The notes beneath the pieces were generated by a model. That model saw only the letters and a list, made by a program, of their open reading frames with translations, was not told where the DNA came from and searched no databases. The translations under genes were made by a program, and so were the position numbers. From Paenibacillus pabuli (GTDB lineage: Bacteria > Bacillota > Bacilli > Paenibacillales > Paenibacillaceae): DNA of 64,000 nt. Position 1 is the stretch's first letter, and each line of letters starts with the position of its first letter. The stretch covers positions 248,001 through 312,000 of the forward strand of contig NZ_JBDOIO010000005.1 in assembly GCF_039831995.1 (NCBI RefSeq), given 5' to 3'. Of the stretch, positions 17,043 to 25,870 are shown in pieces.

Positions 17043-18008
17043 TTAACCCTGCGTTCGGGAGGGGTTCTCCGTCAGATACTCTCGCTCCAGCCATGCCTGC
17101 CAGTCTGATGAATGCTCTGGCATGACCCAATCCGGATAAGCTGCATTCTCATTGTGCTCGTAACCCTTGCCGCCAAGGATAAAGCGCATATCCGGAAACT
17201 CGGTCAGAATGCGATCGACAAGCCGATCACACTGCTCGCTTAAGCCGGGATTTGTAATGGAGAGACAGACCAGCTTGATCTTCTGCTCCCGGATAATAGG
17301 AAATACCCCTTCCTCGGGAGTATTGGCACCGAGATATAATACCTCGGCTCCATTTTTACGCATAAACAACGAGAATAACAGCAATCCCACCTGATGATGC
17401 TCCCCCTCCGGACAGAGTGCCAGAACTTTGGGCAGATGCGGATAGATCGGGAACAGATGGAAAAACTGATAGAACCGCTGCGAGATCAGCTGGGTCATAA
17501 AGTGCTCCTGAGCGACCGATGCTCTGCCCTGCTCCCATGCGTCCCCCACGCGAACGAGGATAGGTACAAGCACATGGTAAAACATCGAATCATATCCATA
17601 CATGGTGAAGCCAAAATCAATTAACCCGTTGGCACGTTCACCCTGGAAATGGTAAAGCGAGTCATATATCTGATCAGCCATGCGTAAGTAGGCCTCTTCC
17701 ATCGTAGGAACAGGCGCGGTAGGCGGAGCCGGAATGACTGCTTCTGGCAATTTCGCTTTGTTTTCTTTTAACATGCGTACGGCTTCAGATATGTTGGACT
17801 GATGCTGTTCAACCTGCTCCTTCAGCCAACGTAAATCTTCAACATTCTCATCCGTGTACAATCGATAACCCGATTCCGTCCGTTCTGGGGTTACCGCACT
17901 GTACCGATTCTCCCAAGCCCGGAGCGTAACCGTTGGAATGTCCAGCATGGCAGCGACTTGTTTGATGGAATACACTTGATTACCCACTCTCTTTTCTGAA
18001 ATATCCAT
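17043..18008 (-). CDS. CarH/LitR-like B12-dependent photoreceptor regulator (MerR family)
   Basis: A 321-residue regulator with a MerR winged helix at the N-terminus (about 12-75, YSIKQVAAMLDIP), a four-helix cobalamin cap domain and a C-terminal Rossmann-like B12-binding domain. The photosensory signature Wx9EH is exact (W158, E168, H169), and the cobalt-ligand motif ExHxxG is EHHQVG with H205. Spacing between these residues matches Thermus CarH closely. CarH tetramers bound to adenosylcobalamin repress DNA in the dark and fall apart in light. It lies upstream of the crt operon, and 11-bp repeats occur in both promoters. Direct light sensing is inferred, not shown. Confidence 0.88.
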   Translation of the reverse strand: MDISEKRVGNQVYSIKQVAAMLDIPTVTLRAWENRYSAVTPERTESGYRLYTDENVEDLRWLKEQVEQHQSNISEAVRMLKENKAKLPEAVIPAPPTAPVPTMEEAYLRMADQIYDSLYHFQGERANGLIDFGFTMYGYDSMFYHVLVPILVRVGDAWEQGRASVAQEHFMTQLISQRFYQFFHLFPIYPHLPKVLALCPEGEHHQVGLLLFSLFMRKNGAEVLYLGANTPEEGVFPIIREQKIKLVCLSITNPGLSEQCDRLVDRILTEFPDMRFILGGKGYEHNENAAYPDWVMPEHSSDWQAWLEREYLTENPSRTQG

Positions 18009-18067
18009 GCCATCTATAGGTTAACGAATACTTCCTCCGTCCTTGTCAGGGATATGAAAATCCCAAC

Positions 18068-18100
18068 ATTCCACAAAAATAATACACTCATTATACACAA
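18068..18100 (-). promoter_or_regulatory. CarH-type operator at the regulator's own promoter
   Basis: Plus strand: three 11-bp units, attccACAaaa (18068-18078), ataatACActc (18079-18089) and attatACAcaa (18090-18100). The ACA triplets are spaced exactly 11 bp, as at the crt operator, and the second units of both sites share ataatACA. The array covers the -10 box and start region, pointing to autoregulation. Confidence 0.65.
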
Positions 18101-18118
18101 CGGCCTTACACCTGTCGA
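18090..18118 (-). promoter_or_regulatory. Promoter of the CarH-like gene
   Basis: Minus strand: -35 TCGACA (18113-18118), 17 bp, perfect -10 TATAAT (18090-18095). The leader is about 75 bases. Together with the operator this fills the gap to the divergent gene at 18236. Confidence 0.7.
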
Positions 18119-18235
18119 TTGCATTCAATCAAATCATTTATGGATTAAATACATTTATCTCTGTCCCCTAGGCGGCCTGCGTCAATGTTCATGACAGAGT
18201 GGTAATAGTAGTCAGCACGTTTACAGAGAGGGGAT

Positions 18236-19717
18236 ATGCCGTTGTTTACTACAAGGCGCTCATCATCAGAACACCAAACATCCAGACGTCGTTTTCCATA
18301 CATACGAACAGCCCTTGGATTACTTATTTTATGGCTTGTGGCGGTCATGTTATATCAAACCTATAAACCACTACCCGCAGGCATTTCCTATGAAAGCCCG
18401 GAATATCGCGTAGACGAGGTCGCATTCCTTCACGATCTAACTTATCCGTCCGCAGACGGGCAGATGGAACATGAACAGCAGATTTTTCAGCGCATGCTGC
18501 AGATTGTGGAGGAGGCGGAGGAATTTGTGGTGGTGGATATGTTCCTGTTCAACAACTATCAGCATAAGGGTCAGCACTTTCCACCGGTTAGCGTAGAATT
18601 CACAGATGCTCTGGTTGCCAAAAAAAAGCAGCATCCCGACATGCAGATTCTGTTCATTACGGATGAAGTGAACACCAATTATAATTCTGCACCCAACGAA
18701 CTGCTGGAGCGAATGAAGCAGGCCGGCATTGAAGTTGTGATTACCAATGTGGATCCACTCCGGGATTCGACGCCCGTATACTCGGCAGTCTGGCGTACGT
18801 TCTTCCAATGGTTTGGCCAGGCGGGTGATGGCTGGATTCCGAACCTGATGGCAAGCGACGGCCCAGACGTTACGATGCGCTCCTATCTCAAGCTGCTTAA
18901 TGTTAAGGCCAATCATCGCAAGGTCGTCGCCAGCGAGAAAAAAGCGATCGTCTCCTCCGGCAATATCCATGATGCAAGTGCCTATCACTCCAATGTGGCA
19001 TTTGAAGTTACAGGGCCCGTCATTGGGGATATACTCCATTCGGAACAAGCCGTACTGGACATATCAGGGGAAGGTCAGGTTCCTTTCTATACAGCTCCTT
19101 CGACGGATCCAAACAAGGGTGATCTGCGAATTCGCTATCTGACCGAAGGAAAAGTGAATGATGCCGTCCTGCATGAGATCAAGCTCATGGAGAAAGGCGA
19201 TACCTTGTGGATGGGCATGTTCTACATTGCTTCTCCAAAAGTACTGGACGCGCTGCTGGATGCTTCCAAACGGGGAGTGGATATCCGGCTTGTGCTCGAT
19301 CCGAATGAGAATGCCTTCGGCCAGGAGAAAATCGGTATTCCGAATCGGCCTGTAGCTGCCGAGCTGCATGACAAATCGGACGGCAGAATCCAAATCCGCT
19401 GGTACAACACAACCAAGGAACAGTATCACACCAAAATGATGTATATTGCCAAAGCCACCGGGGATCATATTGTGCTTGGCGGTTCCACCAACCTTACTCC
19501 CCGAAACATGAACGACTATAATCTTGAAAATGAACTATGGGTCGCTGCGCCTGCGGATAATGAGTTTACCCGAAGTGTGGCGGATTATTTCGAGCGAGTG
19601 TGGAATAATGAGGATGCCGAGTTCACTTTGAATCTGGATGAATTCCAGGAGAAAACCACTTTTCTGAAAGGAATTCTCTATAAACTGCAGCTCATACTGG
19701 GGTTTACCACGTTCTAA
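18236..19717 (+). CDS. Phospholipase D-family membrane protein
   Basis: A 493-residue protein with one N-terminal membrane helix (about residues 25-43) and two PLD-type HKD half-sites: NHRKVVASEKKAIVSSGN near residue 222 and YHTKMMYIAKATGDHIVLGG near residue 397. PLD enzymes cleave or transfer phosphodiester bonds through a phosphohistidine. Cardiolipin-synthase-like activity is possible but the sequence is not a typical ClsA. The ATG at 18236 lies only 2 bases after GAGAGGGG; an in-frame TTG at 18242 has better spacing (8) and may be the true start. Confidence 0.85.
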   Translation: MPLFTTRRSSSEHQTSRRRFPYIRTALGLLILWLVAVMLYQTYKPLPAGISYESPEYRVDEVAFLHDLTYPSADGQMEHEQQIFQRMLQIVEEAEEFVVVDMFLFNNYQHKGQHFPPVSVEFTDALVAKKKQHPDMQILFITDEVNTNYNSAPNELLERMKQAGIEVVITNVDPLRDSTPVYSAVWRTFFQWFGQAGDGWIPNLMASDGPDVTMRSYLKLLNVKANHRKVVASEKKAIVSSGNIHDASAYHSNVAFEVTGPVIGDILHSEQAVLDISGEGQVPFYTAPSTDPNKGDLRIRYLTEGKVNDAVLHEIKLMEKGDTLWMGMFYIASPKVLDALLDASKRGVDIRLVLDPNENAFGQEKIGIPNRPVAAELHDKSDGRIQIRWYNTTKEQYHTKMMYIAKATGDHIVLGGSTNLTPRNMNDYNLENELWVAAPADNEFTRSVADYFERVWNNEDAEFTLNLDEFQEKTTFLKGILYKLQLILGFTTF

Positions 19718-19738
19718 TCCAGCCTGAGCTGTATATGG

Positions 19739-19771
19739 GTCGCCTGTGATATTTTTGCAGGCGGCTTTTTT
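19739..19771 (+). terminator. Terminator after the PLD-family gene
   Basis: GTCGCCTG and CAGGCGGC pair around an 11-base loop, followed by TTTTTT. Confidence 0.8.
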
Positions 19772-19812
19772 GAATAGACTTGACATCTGATGTGAAATAT
19801 GAAAATATGGTC

Positions 19813-19830
19813 TCCTAACGACCGTTAGGA
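19813..19830. promoter_or_regulatory. Palindromic operator of the TetR/SMR operon
   Basis: TCCTAACG-AC-CGTTAGGA is a perfect 8-bp inverted repeat with a 2-bp centre, 11 bases before the TetR start. A perfect -35 TTGACA lies at 19780-19785 but the -10 is weak. Position and symmetry fit an autoregulatory TetR site. Confidence 0.7.
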
Positions 19831-19841
19831 AGGTGGGCAAA

Positions 19842-20465
19842 ATGACAGCACAATCCATACGAAATGCGGCCTTGTTCCACTTTGCCAGAGATGGTTATGA
19901 AGGGGCATCCCTTCGGGCTATCGCTGACGATGTAGGGATTAAGAAACCGTCCATATACGCCCATTTCAGCGGCAAGGAAGACTTGTTCCTCCAGGCACTG
20001 GCTCATGCTTTTCAAGAAGTAAAACGCCATACATTGGAATATTTCCGCGATCATGCCGACCTTCCCCTGGAAGACAGACTCAAGGGTGTGTTTCCCTGGT
20101 TCGAACAGGAATATAACGCCAGCCCTTCAACACGCTTGATGCTGCGTATGTCCTACTTCCCCCCTCCCGGGTTATACAACGAAGTCATGGACATCGTGCA
20201 TCCCTTTCTTGATGGCATGGAGCGATCTCTGAACAGGCTCCTGCAGCGAGCAGTACGTCATGGCGAATTACCTTTGATTCCAACGGAACAAGCTGCCATT
20301 GCCTTTATGACTTCTCTCGATGGCATTACTGTGGAGATTATCTATGGAAGCTCACGCCGTTATACGAGACGTCTTGAAGCCGCTTGGCCTGTCTTTTGGC
20401 ATGGCATTCATCATTTGAACGAAGAGGCACAGAAGATCGTGCCGGAAGGAGAAACATCATCATGA
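19842..20465 (+). CDS. TetR family regulator of the paired SMR efflux genes (YvdT-like)
   Basis: A 207-residue TetR-type repressor. The helix-turn-helix is at residues 22-43 (SLRAIADDVGIKKPSIYAHF) and the rest is the ligand-binding helical domain. ATG 19842 is chosen because GGAAGGTGG precedes it; a GTG 9 bases upstream is the alternative. Its stop overlaps the start of the first SMR gene (ATGA), so regulator and pumps form one operon, as in the Bacillus yvdT-yvdS-yvdR arrangement. It probably binds the palindrome at 19813-19830 and releases it on a cationic drug. Confidence 0.87.
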   Translation: MTAQSIRNAALFHFARDGYEGASLRAIADDVGIKKPSIYAHFSGKEDLFLQALAHAFQEVKRHTLEYFRDHADLPLEDRLKGVFPWFEQEYNASPSTRLMLRMSYFPPPGLYNEVMDIVHPFLDGMERSLNRLLQRAVRHGELPLIPTEQAAIAFMTSLDGITVEIIYGSSRRYTRRLEAAWPVFWHGIHHLNEEAQKIVPEGETSS

Positions 20466-20806
20466 ACCGCAATTGGTTATACGTATTTATCGGAGGCATC
20501 ATCGAAATTGTCTGGGTAAGCGGACTGAAACATGCCTCCAATCTATGGGAATGGGCTCTGACCGCTGCAGCCATCATCATCAGTTTCGGACTGATCATCG
20601 CAGCCTCCAAGAGATTGCCGGTGGGCACCGTATATGCCGTATTTACCGGAATCGGAACCGCAGGCACCGTGCTTGCGGAAATGCTGCTGTTCGGTGAGCC
20701 TTTCCGTTTGGCCAAAATCCTGCTGATCGGACTGCTGCTCTGTGGCGTCATCGGACTGAAACTGGTCACGGATCAACAAGAAGAAGCGAAAGAAGGTGTG
20801 GCATAA
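20462..20806 (+). CDS. Small multidrug resistance protein, subunit 1 of a pair
   Basis: A 114-residue SMR-family antiporter subunit with four membrane helices. The membrane-embedded glutamate that couples drug and proton movement lies at about residue 13 (GGIIEIVWV). Paired SMR proteins work as heterodimers with opposite membrane orientation. Its C-terminal tail carries several acidic residues (QQEEAKEG). It overlaps the TetR gene by 4 bases and the second SMR gene by 1. Substrates may be quaternary ammonium compounds or guanidinium-like cations; no guanidine riboswitch is present upstream. Confidence 0.9.
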   Translation: MNRNWLYVFIGGIIEIVWVSGLKHASNLWEWALTAAAIIISFGLIIAASKRLPVGTVYAVFTGIGTAGTVLAEMLLFGEPFRLAKILLIGLLLCGVIGLKLVTDQQEEAKEGVA

Positions 20807-21120
20807 TGGCATGGTTAGCAATCGTAGGCGCAGGCATCTGTGAAATTTTTGGCGTGATCGGAATTAACGGCGCTTCTACCAAAAAGGGCTGGCCTTATAT
20901 CGTGCTTATGCTCGTTTCCTTTGTATTCAGCTTCTCGCTGCTGTCCTATGCCATGACCTCCATTCCGATGGGCACTGCCTACGCTGTCTGGACGGGCATT
21001 GGTACCGTTGGCAGCACATTAACGGGCATGTTCCTGTTCGGTGAACGCAAGGAAGCCAAAAGGCTGCTGTTCATTGCCATGATTCTGGTGGCTGCAGTCG
21101 GTTTGAAACTGATTACGTAA
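20806..21120 (+). CDS. Small multidrug resistance protein, subunit 2 of a pair
   Basis: A 104-residue SMR protein with four membrane helices and the conserved glutamate at residue 13 (GAGICEIFGV). It starts in TAATG overlapping its partner's stop, so the two are made in equal amounts, as needed for a heterodimer. The tail is shorter than that of subunit 1. The operon ends at the terminator just downstream. Confidence 0.9.
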   Translation: MAWLAIVGAGICEIFGVIGINGASTKKGWPYIVLMLVSFVFSFSLLSYAMTSIPMGTAYAVWTGIGTVGSTLTGMFLFGERKEAKRLLFIAMILVAAVGLKLIT

Positions 21121-21148
21121 ACATTGTAATTATTTTGTAAAAACTCGG

Positions 21149-21176
21149 ACGACTTCCATCAGGAAGTCGTCTTTTT
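21149..21176 (+). terminator. Terminator of the TetR/SMR operon
   Basis: ACGACTTCC-ATCA-GGAAGTCGT, a perfect 9-bp stem with tetraloop, followed by CTTTTT. Confidence 0.92.
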
Positions 21177-21232
21177 GGTATATCATGTAAATAGAATTAT
21201 GTACCCTGTGAATAACGGAAAGGATGGATTGT

Positions 21233-21364
21233 ATGAAGAAATGGTTGGTACGCCTCAGCTCGCTTGCAGGATATTCATTCCTTATCCTCCTGGGTGCATT
21301 TTATCTGGTCGCACTGACAGCCATCCTTATGTTGGCCATACATGCCTTCGGGAATGGAGCATAG
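21233..21364 (+). CDS. Small single-pass membrane protein, 43 residues
   Basis: A short frame begins ATG AAG AAA TGG and encodes 43 residues: a basic start (MKKWLVR), one long hydrophobic helix (about residues 12-38) and a short tail ending FGNGA. AAAGGATGG lies 8 bases before the ATG. It stands between a terminator and the next promoter. No family is recognised. The basic start and the ribosome site make it a plausible small membrane protein rather than chance. Confidence 0.45.
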   Translation: MKKWLVRLSSLAGYSFLILLGAFYLVALTAILMLAIHAFGNGA

Positions 21365-21472
21365 TTGTTTACGCGTTCTCACATTTATCTACGCCGATGC
21401 TCACCTCCATCTCTCTCTCCTTCTAAATAAACCGGGCCACTCCGATGATTTGAATTTCCAATTCTCTCCCAT

Positions 21473-21502
21473 TTGAATTCACCCTTCCACTTCGTTTATA
21501 CT
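21473..21502 (+). promoter_or_regulatory. Promoter of the TetR/RND operon
   Basis: -35 TTGAAT (21473-21478), 18 bp, -10 TATACT (21497-21502). It lies about 60 bases before the regulator start. Confidence 0.5.
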
Positions 21503-21564
21503 TGTTCTGACCCTAAAGTCAATTCAAGAACCCATAAGTTCCAGATGAGGTGAAGGTATCGTTA

Positions 21565-22515
21565 ATGAACCCAATTCATGAGATGAACGAGAAGAAGAAA
21601 CTCATTATAACGACAGCTCTCAAGCTGTTTTCTGCCAAAGGCAGTGCTGCAACTTCCATGCAGGAAATTGCTGAGCTATGCGGCATGTCCAAGGGAAGCC
21701 TCTACCTGATTTTCAAATCCAAAGAGGAGTTGGAAGCCAGTACGATGGAGTACTGCATCTACACCCTGCTGGATGAGATGACACAGATTGAACATGAGGC
21801 TGGCCTCACATCACGAGAACGTCTGCACAAGCAGATTGAGACGTTACTAATCCATGTATCCGAATTAAAAGAGTTCCTTCGGGTGCAGCTGCGCAGCATG
21901 ATGATGGATGATGAGCAGCAACACTCCAGCAGGAAATGCGACCCGCATCACAGGGATATGGAGATCCGAACCCTCCACTGGTTCAAGGATAAGCTGGAGG
22001 ATCTGTACGGTCCCGAGATTGAGCCATATACTGTAGACCTCATTTTGCTGACGCACGGTCTTTTCCTGTCCTACATCAAGATCTGGTTTACGGAGATGCC
22101 CTCCCTTACCGTATCCAAAATGGCCGCGAATCTGCTGCAAACGATGGATTATGCAGCGCAAGGGTTGCTGGACCAGCGACCTGAGCCTTTGATTAGCCTG
22201 GAAAACTGGCCGGCATGGACCAGCGAATCCAAAACCGATTCCACGATGATGCGTCATCCCATTCACATCATCAAACAGATGCAGGATATCGTCACTACGG
22301 ATCTGACTACAGGACAATCCCGGAATGACGCGTTAGAAACCATCGCCATTCTGAAGCAGGAAATGATGGAATTCACACCGCGCCGGGCCATTATTCTGGG
22401 CATGATGCGCAACCTGGAGAACATTCCAGCCATTGAATCGTTGCACTCCGAGCTTCAGCATATTCTGGATGCCATGTATAGCCGGTTCATCCAGGCTGAC
22501 TCGTCAAACAAATAG
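21565..22515 (+). CDS. TetR/AcrR family regulator of the RND pump
   Basis: A 316-residue regulator, longer than the usual 190-220. The helix-turn-helix is at about residues 30-50 (SMQEIAELCGMSKGSLYLIF). Extra length lies in the C-terminal half, with a stretch of Met- and Glu-rich helices. The ATG at 21565 has GAAGG 8 bases upstream; a GTG at 21550 is an alternative. It ends 36 bases before the RND transporter gene, with which it shares an operon, so it likely senses a pump substrate. Confidence 0.85.
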   Translation: MNPIHEMNEKKKLIITTALKLFSAKGSAATSMQEIAELCGMSKGSLYLIFKSKEELEASTMEYCIYTLLDEMTQIEHEAGLTSRERLHKQIETLLIHVSELKEFLRVQLRSMMMDDEQQHSSRKCDPHHRDMEIRTLHWFKDKLEDLYGPEIEPYTVDLILLTHGLFLSYIKIWFTEMPSLTVSKMAANLLQTMDYAAQGLLDQRPEPLISLENWPAWTSESKTDSTMMRHPIHIIKQMQDIVTTDLTTGQSRNDALETIAILKQEMMEFTPRRAIILGMMRNLENIPAIESLHSELQHILDAMYSRFIQADSSNK

Positions 22516-22551
22516 AAAACAGGGAGAACAGAGAGGAGAAGAAACCATCGT

Positions 22552-25500
22552 ATGAAAGGAATCATTAATTTTTCACTGAACAACAAGTTCGCGATCTGGA
22601 TTCTGACCATTATCGTTTCCTTCGCTGGTTTGTACAGCGGACTGACGATGAAACAGGAGACCATTCCGAACATCAATGTGCCATTTCTAAGTGTCACGGC
22701 GATTGATCCCGGAGCGGCTCCGGAAGGTATCGTAGAAGATGTGACCAAGCCGCTGGAACAGACCTTGCGCAATGTGGAGGGAATCAAGACACTCACATCC
22801 ACTTCCATGGAGAACGCTGCTTCCATCACACTTGAATTTGATTATGGAACAGATCTGAACAACGCTACTGCAGCTGTTCGCGAGGCGCTAAATGAGGTGC
22901 AGCTCCCGGACGGTGTACAGAAACCGACCATTTCCAAATTCAGCATTAATTCATTCCCGGTTGTCTCACTGAGCTTGTCCGATAAGGACGGCGGAGATCT
23001 GGAACAGTTGACCAGACTCGTTGAATCCGATATTCAGCCTGCACTCGAAGATATCGACGGTGTAGCCCAAGTACAGGTTTCCGGTCAGTATGTCAAGGAA
23101 GTTCAACTGAAGTTCGACCAGGATAAAATGAATGAACTCGGCCTGACGGAAGATACCGTTAACGGCATCGTTCAAGGTTCCTCTGTCCGCGTTCCGTTGG
23201 GATTATTCGAACTGGACGAAGCACAGAAAGCCGTTGTGGTCGATGGTAATATCATCGATCTCGATGACCTGAAGAACCTTGCCATTCCTGTGGTACCAAG
23301 CGGTGCAGGCGCAGCAGCAGATCCATCTGCTCAAGCAGGCGGTGCTGCCGGCCAAGCAGCAGATCCAGATGCCGCACAGGGATCGAACCCAGCTGCCGCA
23401 CCATCCGCGGGTGGAAATGCAAGTGCAGGTAGTGCTTCTGGTGCTGCCAATGCAGCAGGAATCCCTACGGTAAAATTAAGTGAGATCGCGAACATTGAGG
23501 TCATCGGTCAGGCAGAATCCATTTCCCGGACAGATGGCATGGAGTCCATCGGTATTTCTGTCGTGAAATCCAATGACGCCAACACCGTTGATGTCGTGAA
23601 TGCAGTTAAAGACAAAGCGGAAGAATTGCAGTCCCAATTCAAAAACGCACAGCTGACGGTATTGCTCGACCAAGGGAAACCAATTCAGGATTCCGTCAAT
23701 ACGATGCTTGGCAAAGCGGTCTTCGGTGCCCTGTTTGCCATCCTGATTATCCTGTTGTTCCTGCGCAATATTCGTTCAACGATTATTTCCATTATCTCTA
23801 TTCCGCTCTCCTTGCTCATGGCATTGACCGCGCTCTATATGATGGACATCACGTTAAACATGATGACGCTGGGTGCCATGACCGTTGCCATTGGACGGGT
23901 CGTGGATGACTCCATCGTCGTTATCGAGAATATCTATCGTAGATTGACCCTTAAGGGAGAGAAACTGAAAGGCCGTGAACTGATCCGGGAAGCGACCCGT
24001 GAAATGTTCATTCCAATCCTCTCTTCTACCATTGTAACCATCGCCGTGTTCCTGCCACTCGCACTCGTTAGCGGCATGGTGGGCGAACTCTTCATGCCAT
24101 TTGCATTAACCATGGTATTTGCACTGCTGGCATCCTTGATCGTGGCTATCACCATCGTTCCTATGCTGGCTCATACCCTGTTCCGCAAAGGCTTGAAGAA
24201 CAAGCAAAATCATGAAGAAAAACCAGGGAAGATGGCCGAAGGCTACAAACGCCTGCTGAACTGGACACTTTCGCACAAAATCATCACCGTCGGTATCGCG
24301 GTGCTCTTGCTGGTCGGCAGTTTGTTCCTGTATCCGTTCATCGGTGCAAGCTTCTTGCCTGAACAGCAGGACAAATATGTGACCATCACATACAGCCCGG
24401 AAACCGGGTCCCTGCGTGAAGATGTTGAAAAAGAAGCACTTGTTGCTGAAAAGTGGTTGCTGAAACAGCCTGGTCTGGAGAAAATGCAGTATTCCATCGG
24501 AGGCGGCAATCCACTGAGCAGCATGGGTGGAGGAAGCTCCAACTCGGCACTCTTCTATATTGAATACAACGAAGATACCAAAGATTTCACTCAAGTGAAG
24601 GAAGACCTTGTTGAAGGTTTGCGTAAAGAAGTGACTGTAGGTACCTGGAGTGAGCTGGATATGTCCGGCGGTCTGGGAGGCAGCAGCCTGAGCATCTCCA
24701 TCTATGGCGACAACGTGGAACAGCTCAAGCCTGTCACGGATGAAGTGTTCAAGCTGGTTGAAGCAGATACCGAAAACTTCGAAAAAGCGGACACGACACT
24801 CTCTGACACGTATGGTCAATACACCCTCGTTGCAGATCAGGAAAAGCTGAGCTCGCTCGGTCTGACTGCAGGCCAATTGGCTATGGCACTGAGCCCTGCA
24901 CAGGAACGCTCGGTACTGACGGAAGTGGATATTGATAACAAAACCTATAAAGTGTATGTCGAGACAGATCAAAAAACATTCGACAGCATCACTGATATCG
25001 AAAATGAGACAGTGACTTCTCCGCTAGGCATCCAAGTACCGATCAAGGATGTTGCAAAAGTCGAAGAAGGCACATCTCCGAACTCGATTATGCGTATTGA
25101 CGGCAAAGTCGTTGCTCAGGTATCAGCCAACATTCTGGCTTCCGATGTGCAAAAGGCTTCCCAAAACTTGCAGGATAACATCGACAAGCTGGACCTGCCT
25201 GATGGCGTTGAAGTGAAGTTTGGTGGAACAACCGAACAGATCAATGACACCTTCACCCAACTGGGTCTTGCCATGCTGGCAGCCATTGCCATTGTATACT
25301 TTGTACTTGTCGTTACATTTGGCGGCGGACTCGCACCATTCGCCATCCTGTTCTCCCTGCCGTTTACCGTTATTGGTATCATGGTAGGCCTGTTCCTGGC
25401 TGGGGGCACCATTGACGTCTCTGCCATGATGGGTGGACTGATGCTGATCGGGATCGTAGTCACCAATGCGATCGTCCTGATCGACCGAGTCATTCACATG

Positions 25501-25764
25501 GAGAAAGACGGCATGTCTACTCGTGAAGCCTTGCTTGAAGCAGGTGCAACACGTCTGCGTCCAATCCTGATGACGGCACTTGCAACGATTGGTGCATTGC
25601 TGCCACTCGTTACGGGACTGGAAGAAAGCGCGGGCATCATCTCGAAAGGCCTTGGTATTACCGTTATCGGCGGTCTGATCAGCTCTACGCTGCTCACCCT
25701 GGTGATTGTGCCAATCGTGTATGAATTCCTGATGAAATTCAAGAAGAAAAGAATCGAAGATTAA
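22552..25764 (+). CDS. RND family efflux transporter, SwrC/YerP-like
   Basis: A 1070-residue RND transporter, with twelve membrane helices and two large extracytoplasmic loops. The opening IINFSLNNKFAIWILT closely recalls Bacillus subtilis SwrC (YerP), which exports surfactin. The proton-relay aspartates appear as GRVVDDSIVVIENIYR. Residues about 250-303 are a low-complexity insert made of Ala, Gly, Ser, Pro, Asp, Gln and Asn, lying in the first porter loop. No membrane fusion or outer membrane partner is encoded, as expected in a Gram-positive. Substrate is unknown; lipopeptides or bile-like amphiphiles are reasonable guesses. Confidence 0.93.
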   Translation: MKGIINFSLNNKFAIWILTIIVSFAGLYSGLTMKQETIPNINVPFLSVTAIDPGAAPEGIVEDVTKPLEQTLRNVEGIKTLTSTSMENAASITLEFDYGTDLNNATAAVREALNEVQLPDGVQKPTISKFSINSFPVVSLSLSDKDGGDLEQLTRLVESDIQPALEDIDGVAQVQVSGQYVKEVQLKFDQDKMNELGLTEDTVNGIVQGSSVRVPLGLFELDEAQKAVVVDGNIIDLDDLKNLAIPVVPSGAGAAADPSAQAGGAAGQAADPDAAQGSNPAAAPSAGGNASAGSASGAANAAGIPTVKLSEIANIEVIGQAESISRTDGMESIGISVVKSNDANTVDVVNAVKDKAEELQSQFKNAQLTVLLDQGKPIQDSVNTMLGKAVFGALFAILIILLFLRNIRSTIISIISIPLSLLMALTALYMMDITLNMMTLGAMTVAIGRVVDDSIVVIENIYRRLTLKGEKLKGRELIREATREMFIPILSSTIVTIAVFLPLALVSGMVGELFMPFALTMVFALLASLIVAITIVPMLAHTLFRKGLKNKQNHEEKPGKMAEGYKRLLNWTLSHKIITVGIAVLLLVGSLFLYPFIGASFLPEQQDKYVTITYSPETGSLREDVEKEALVAEKWLLKQPGLEKMQYSIGGGNPLSSMGGGSSNSALFYIEYNEDTKDFTQVKEDLVEGLRKEVTVGTWSELDMSGGLGGSSLSISIYGDNVEQLKPVTDEVFKLVEADTENFEKADTTLSDTYGQYTLVADQEKLSSLGLTAGQLAMALSPAQERSVLTEVDIDNKTYKVYVETDQKTFDSITDIENETVTSPLGIQVPIKDVAKVEEGTSPNSIMRIDGKVVAQVSANILASDVQKASQNLQDNIDKLDLPDGVEVKFGGTTEQINDTFTQLGLAMLAAIAIVYFVLVVTFGGGLAPFAILFSLPFTVIGIMVGLFLAGGTIDVSAMMGGLMLIGIVVTNAIVLIDRVIHMEKDGMSTREALLEAGATRLRPILMTALATIGALLPLVTGLEESAGIISKGLGITVIGGLISSTLLTLVIVPIVYEFLMKFKKKRIED

Positions 25765-25812
25765 ACTGCTCGTTTGAACTTCGATCCATAAAGAGCAATA
25801 CGGTATTATAAT

Positions 25813-25870
25813 AAACCTCCTGGTTCTCATTGGAATGGCTGTTCATTCCAATGAGATCAGGAGGTTTTTT
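25813..25870. terminator. Strong bidirectional terminator after the RND gene
   Basis: AAACCTCCTG-GT-TCTCATTGGAATG pairs with CATTCCAATGAGA-T-CAGGAGGTTT, about 23 bp, then TTTTT. The remaining bases to 26163 contain no gene; a TATAAT at 26019-26024 is flanked by two GTTAACGGA repeats (26008-26016 and 26042-26050). Confidence 0.9.

Noticed and set aside
19740..19841. Guanidine riboswitch before the SMR genes
   Set aside because: The stretch has a terminator, a -35 and a TetR-type palindrome but none of the conserved ykkC motif.
24106..24972. 288-codon minus-strand ORF inside the RND gene
   Set aside because: Shadow of the transporter; product has no recognisable features.
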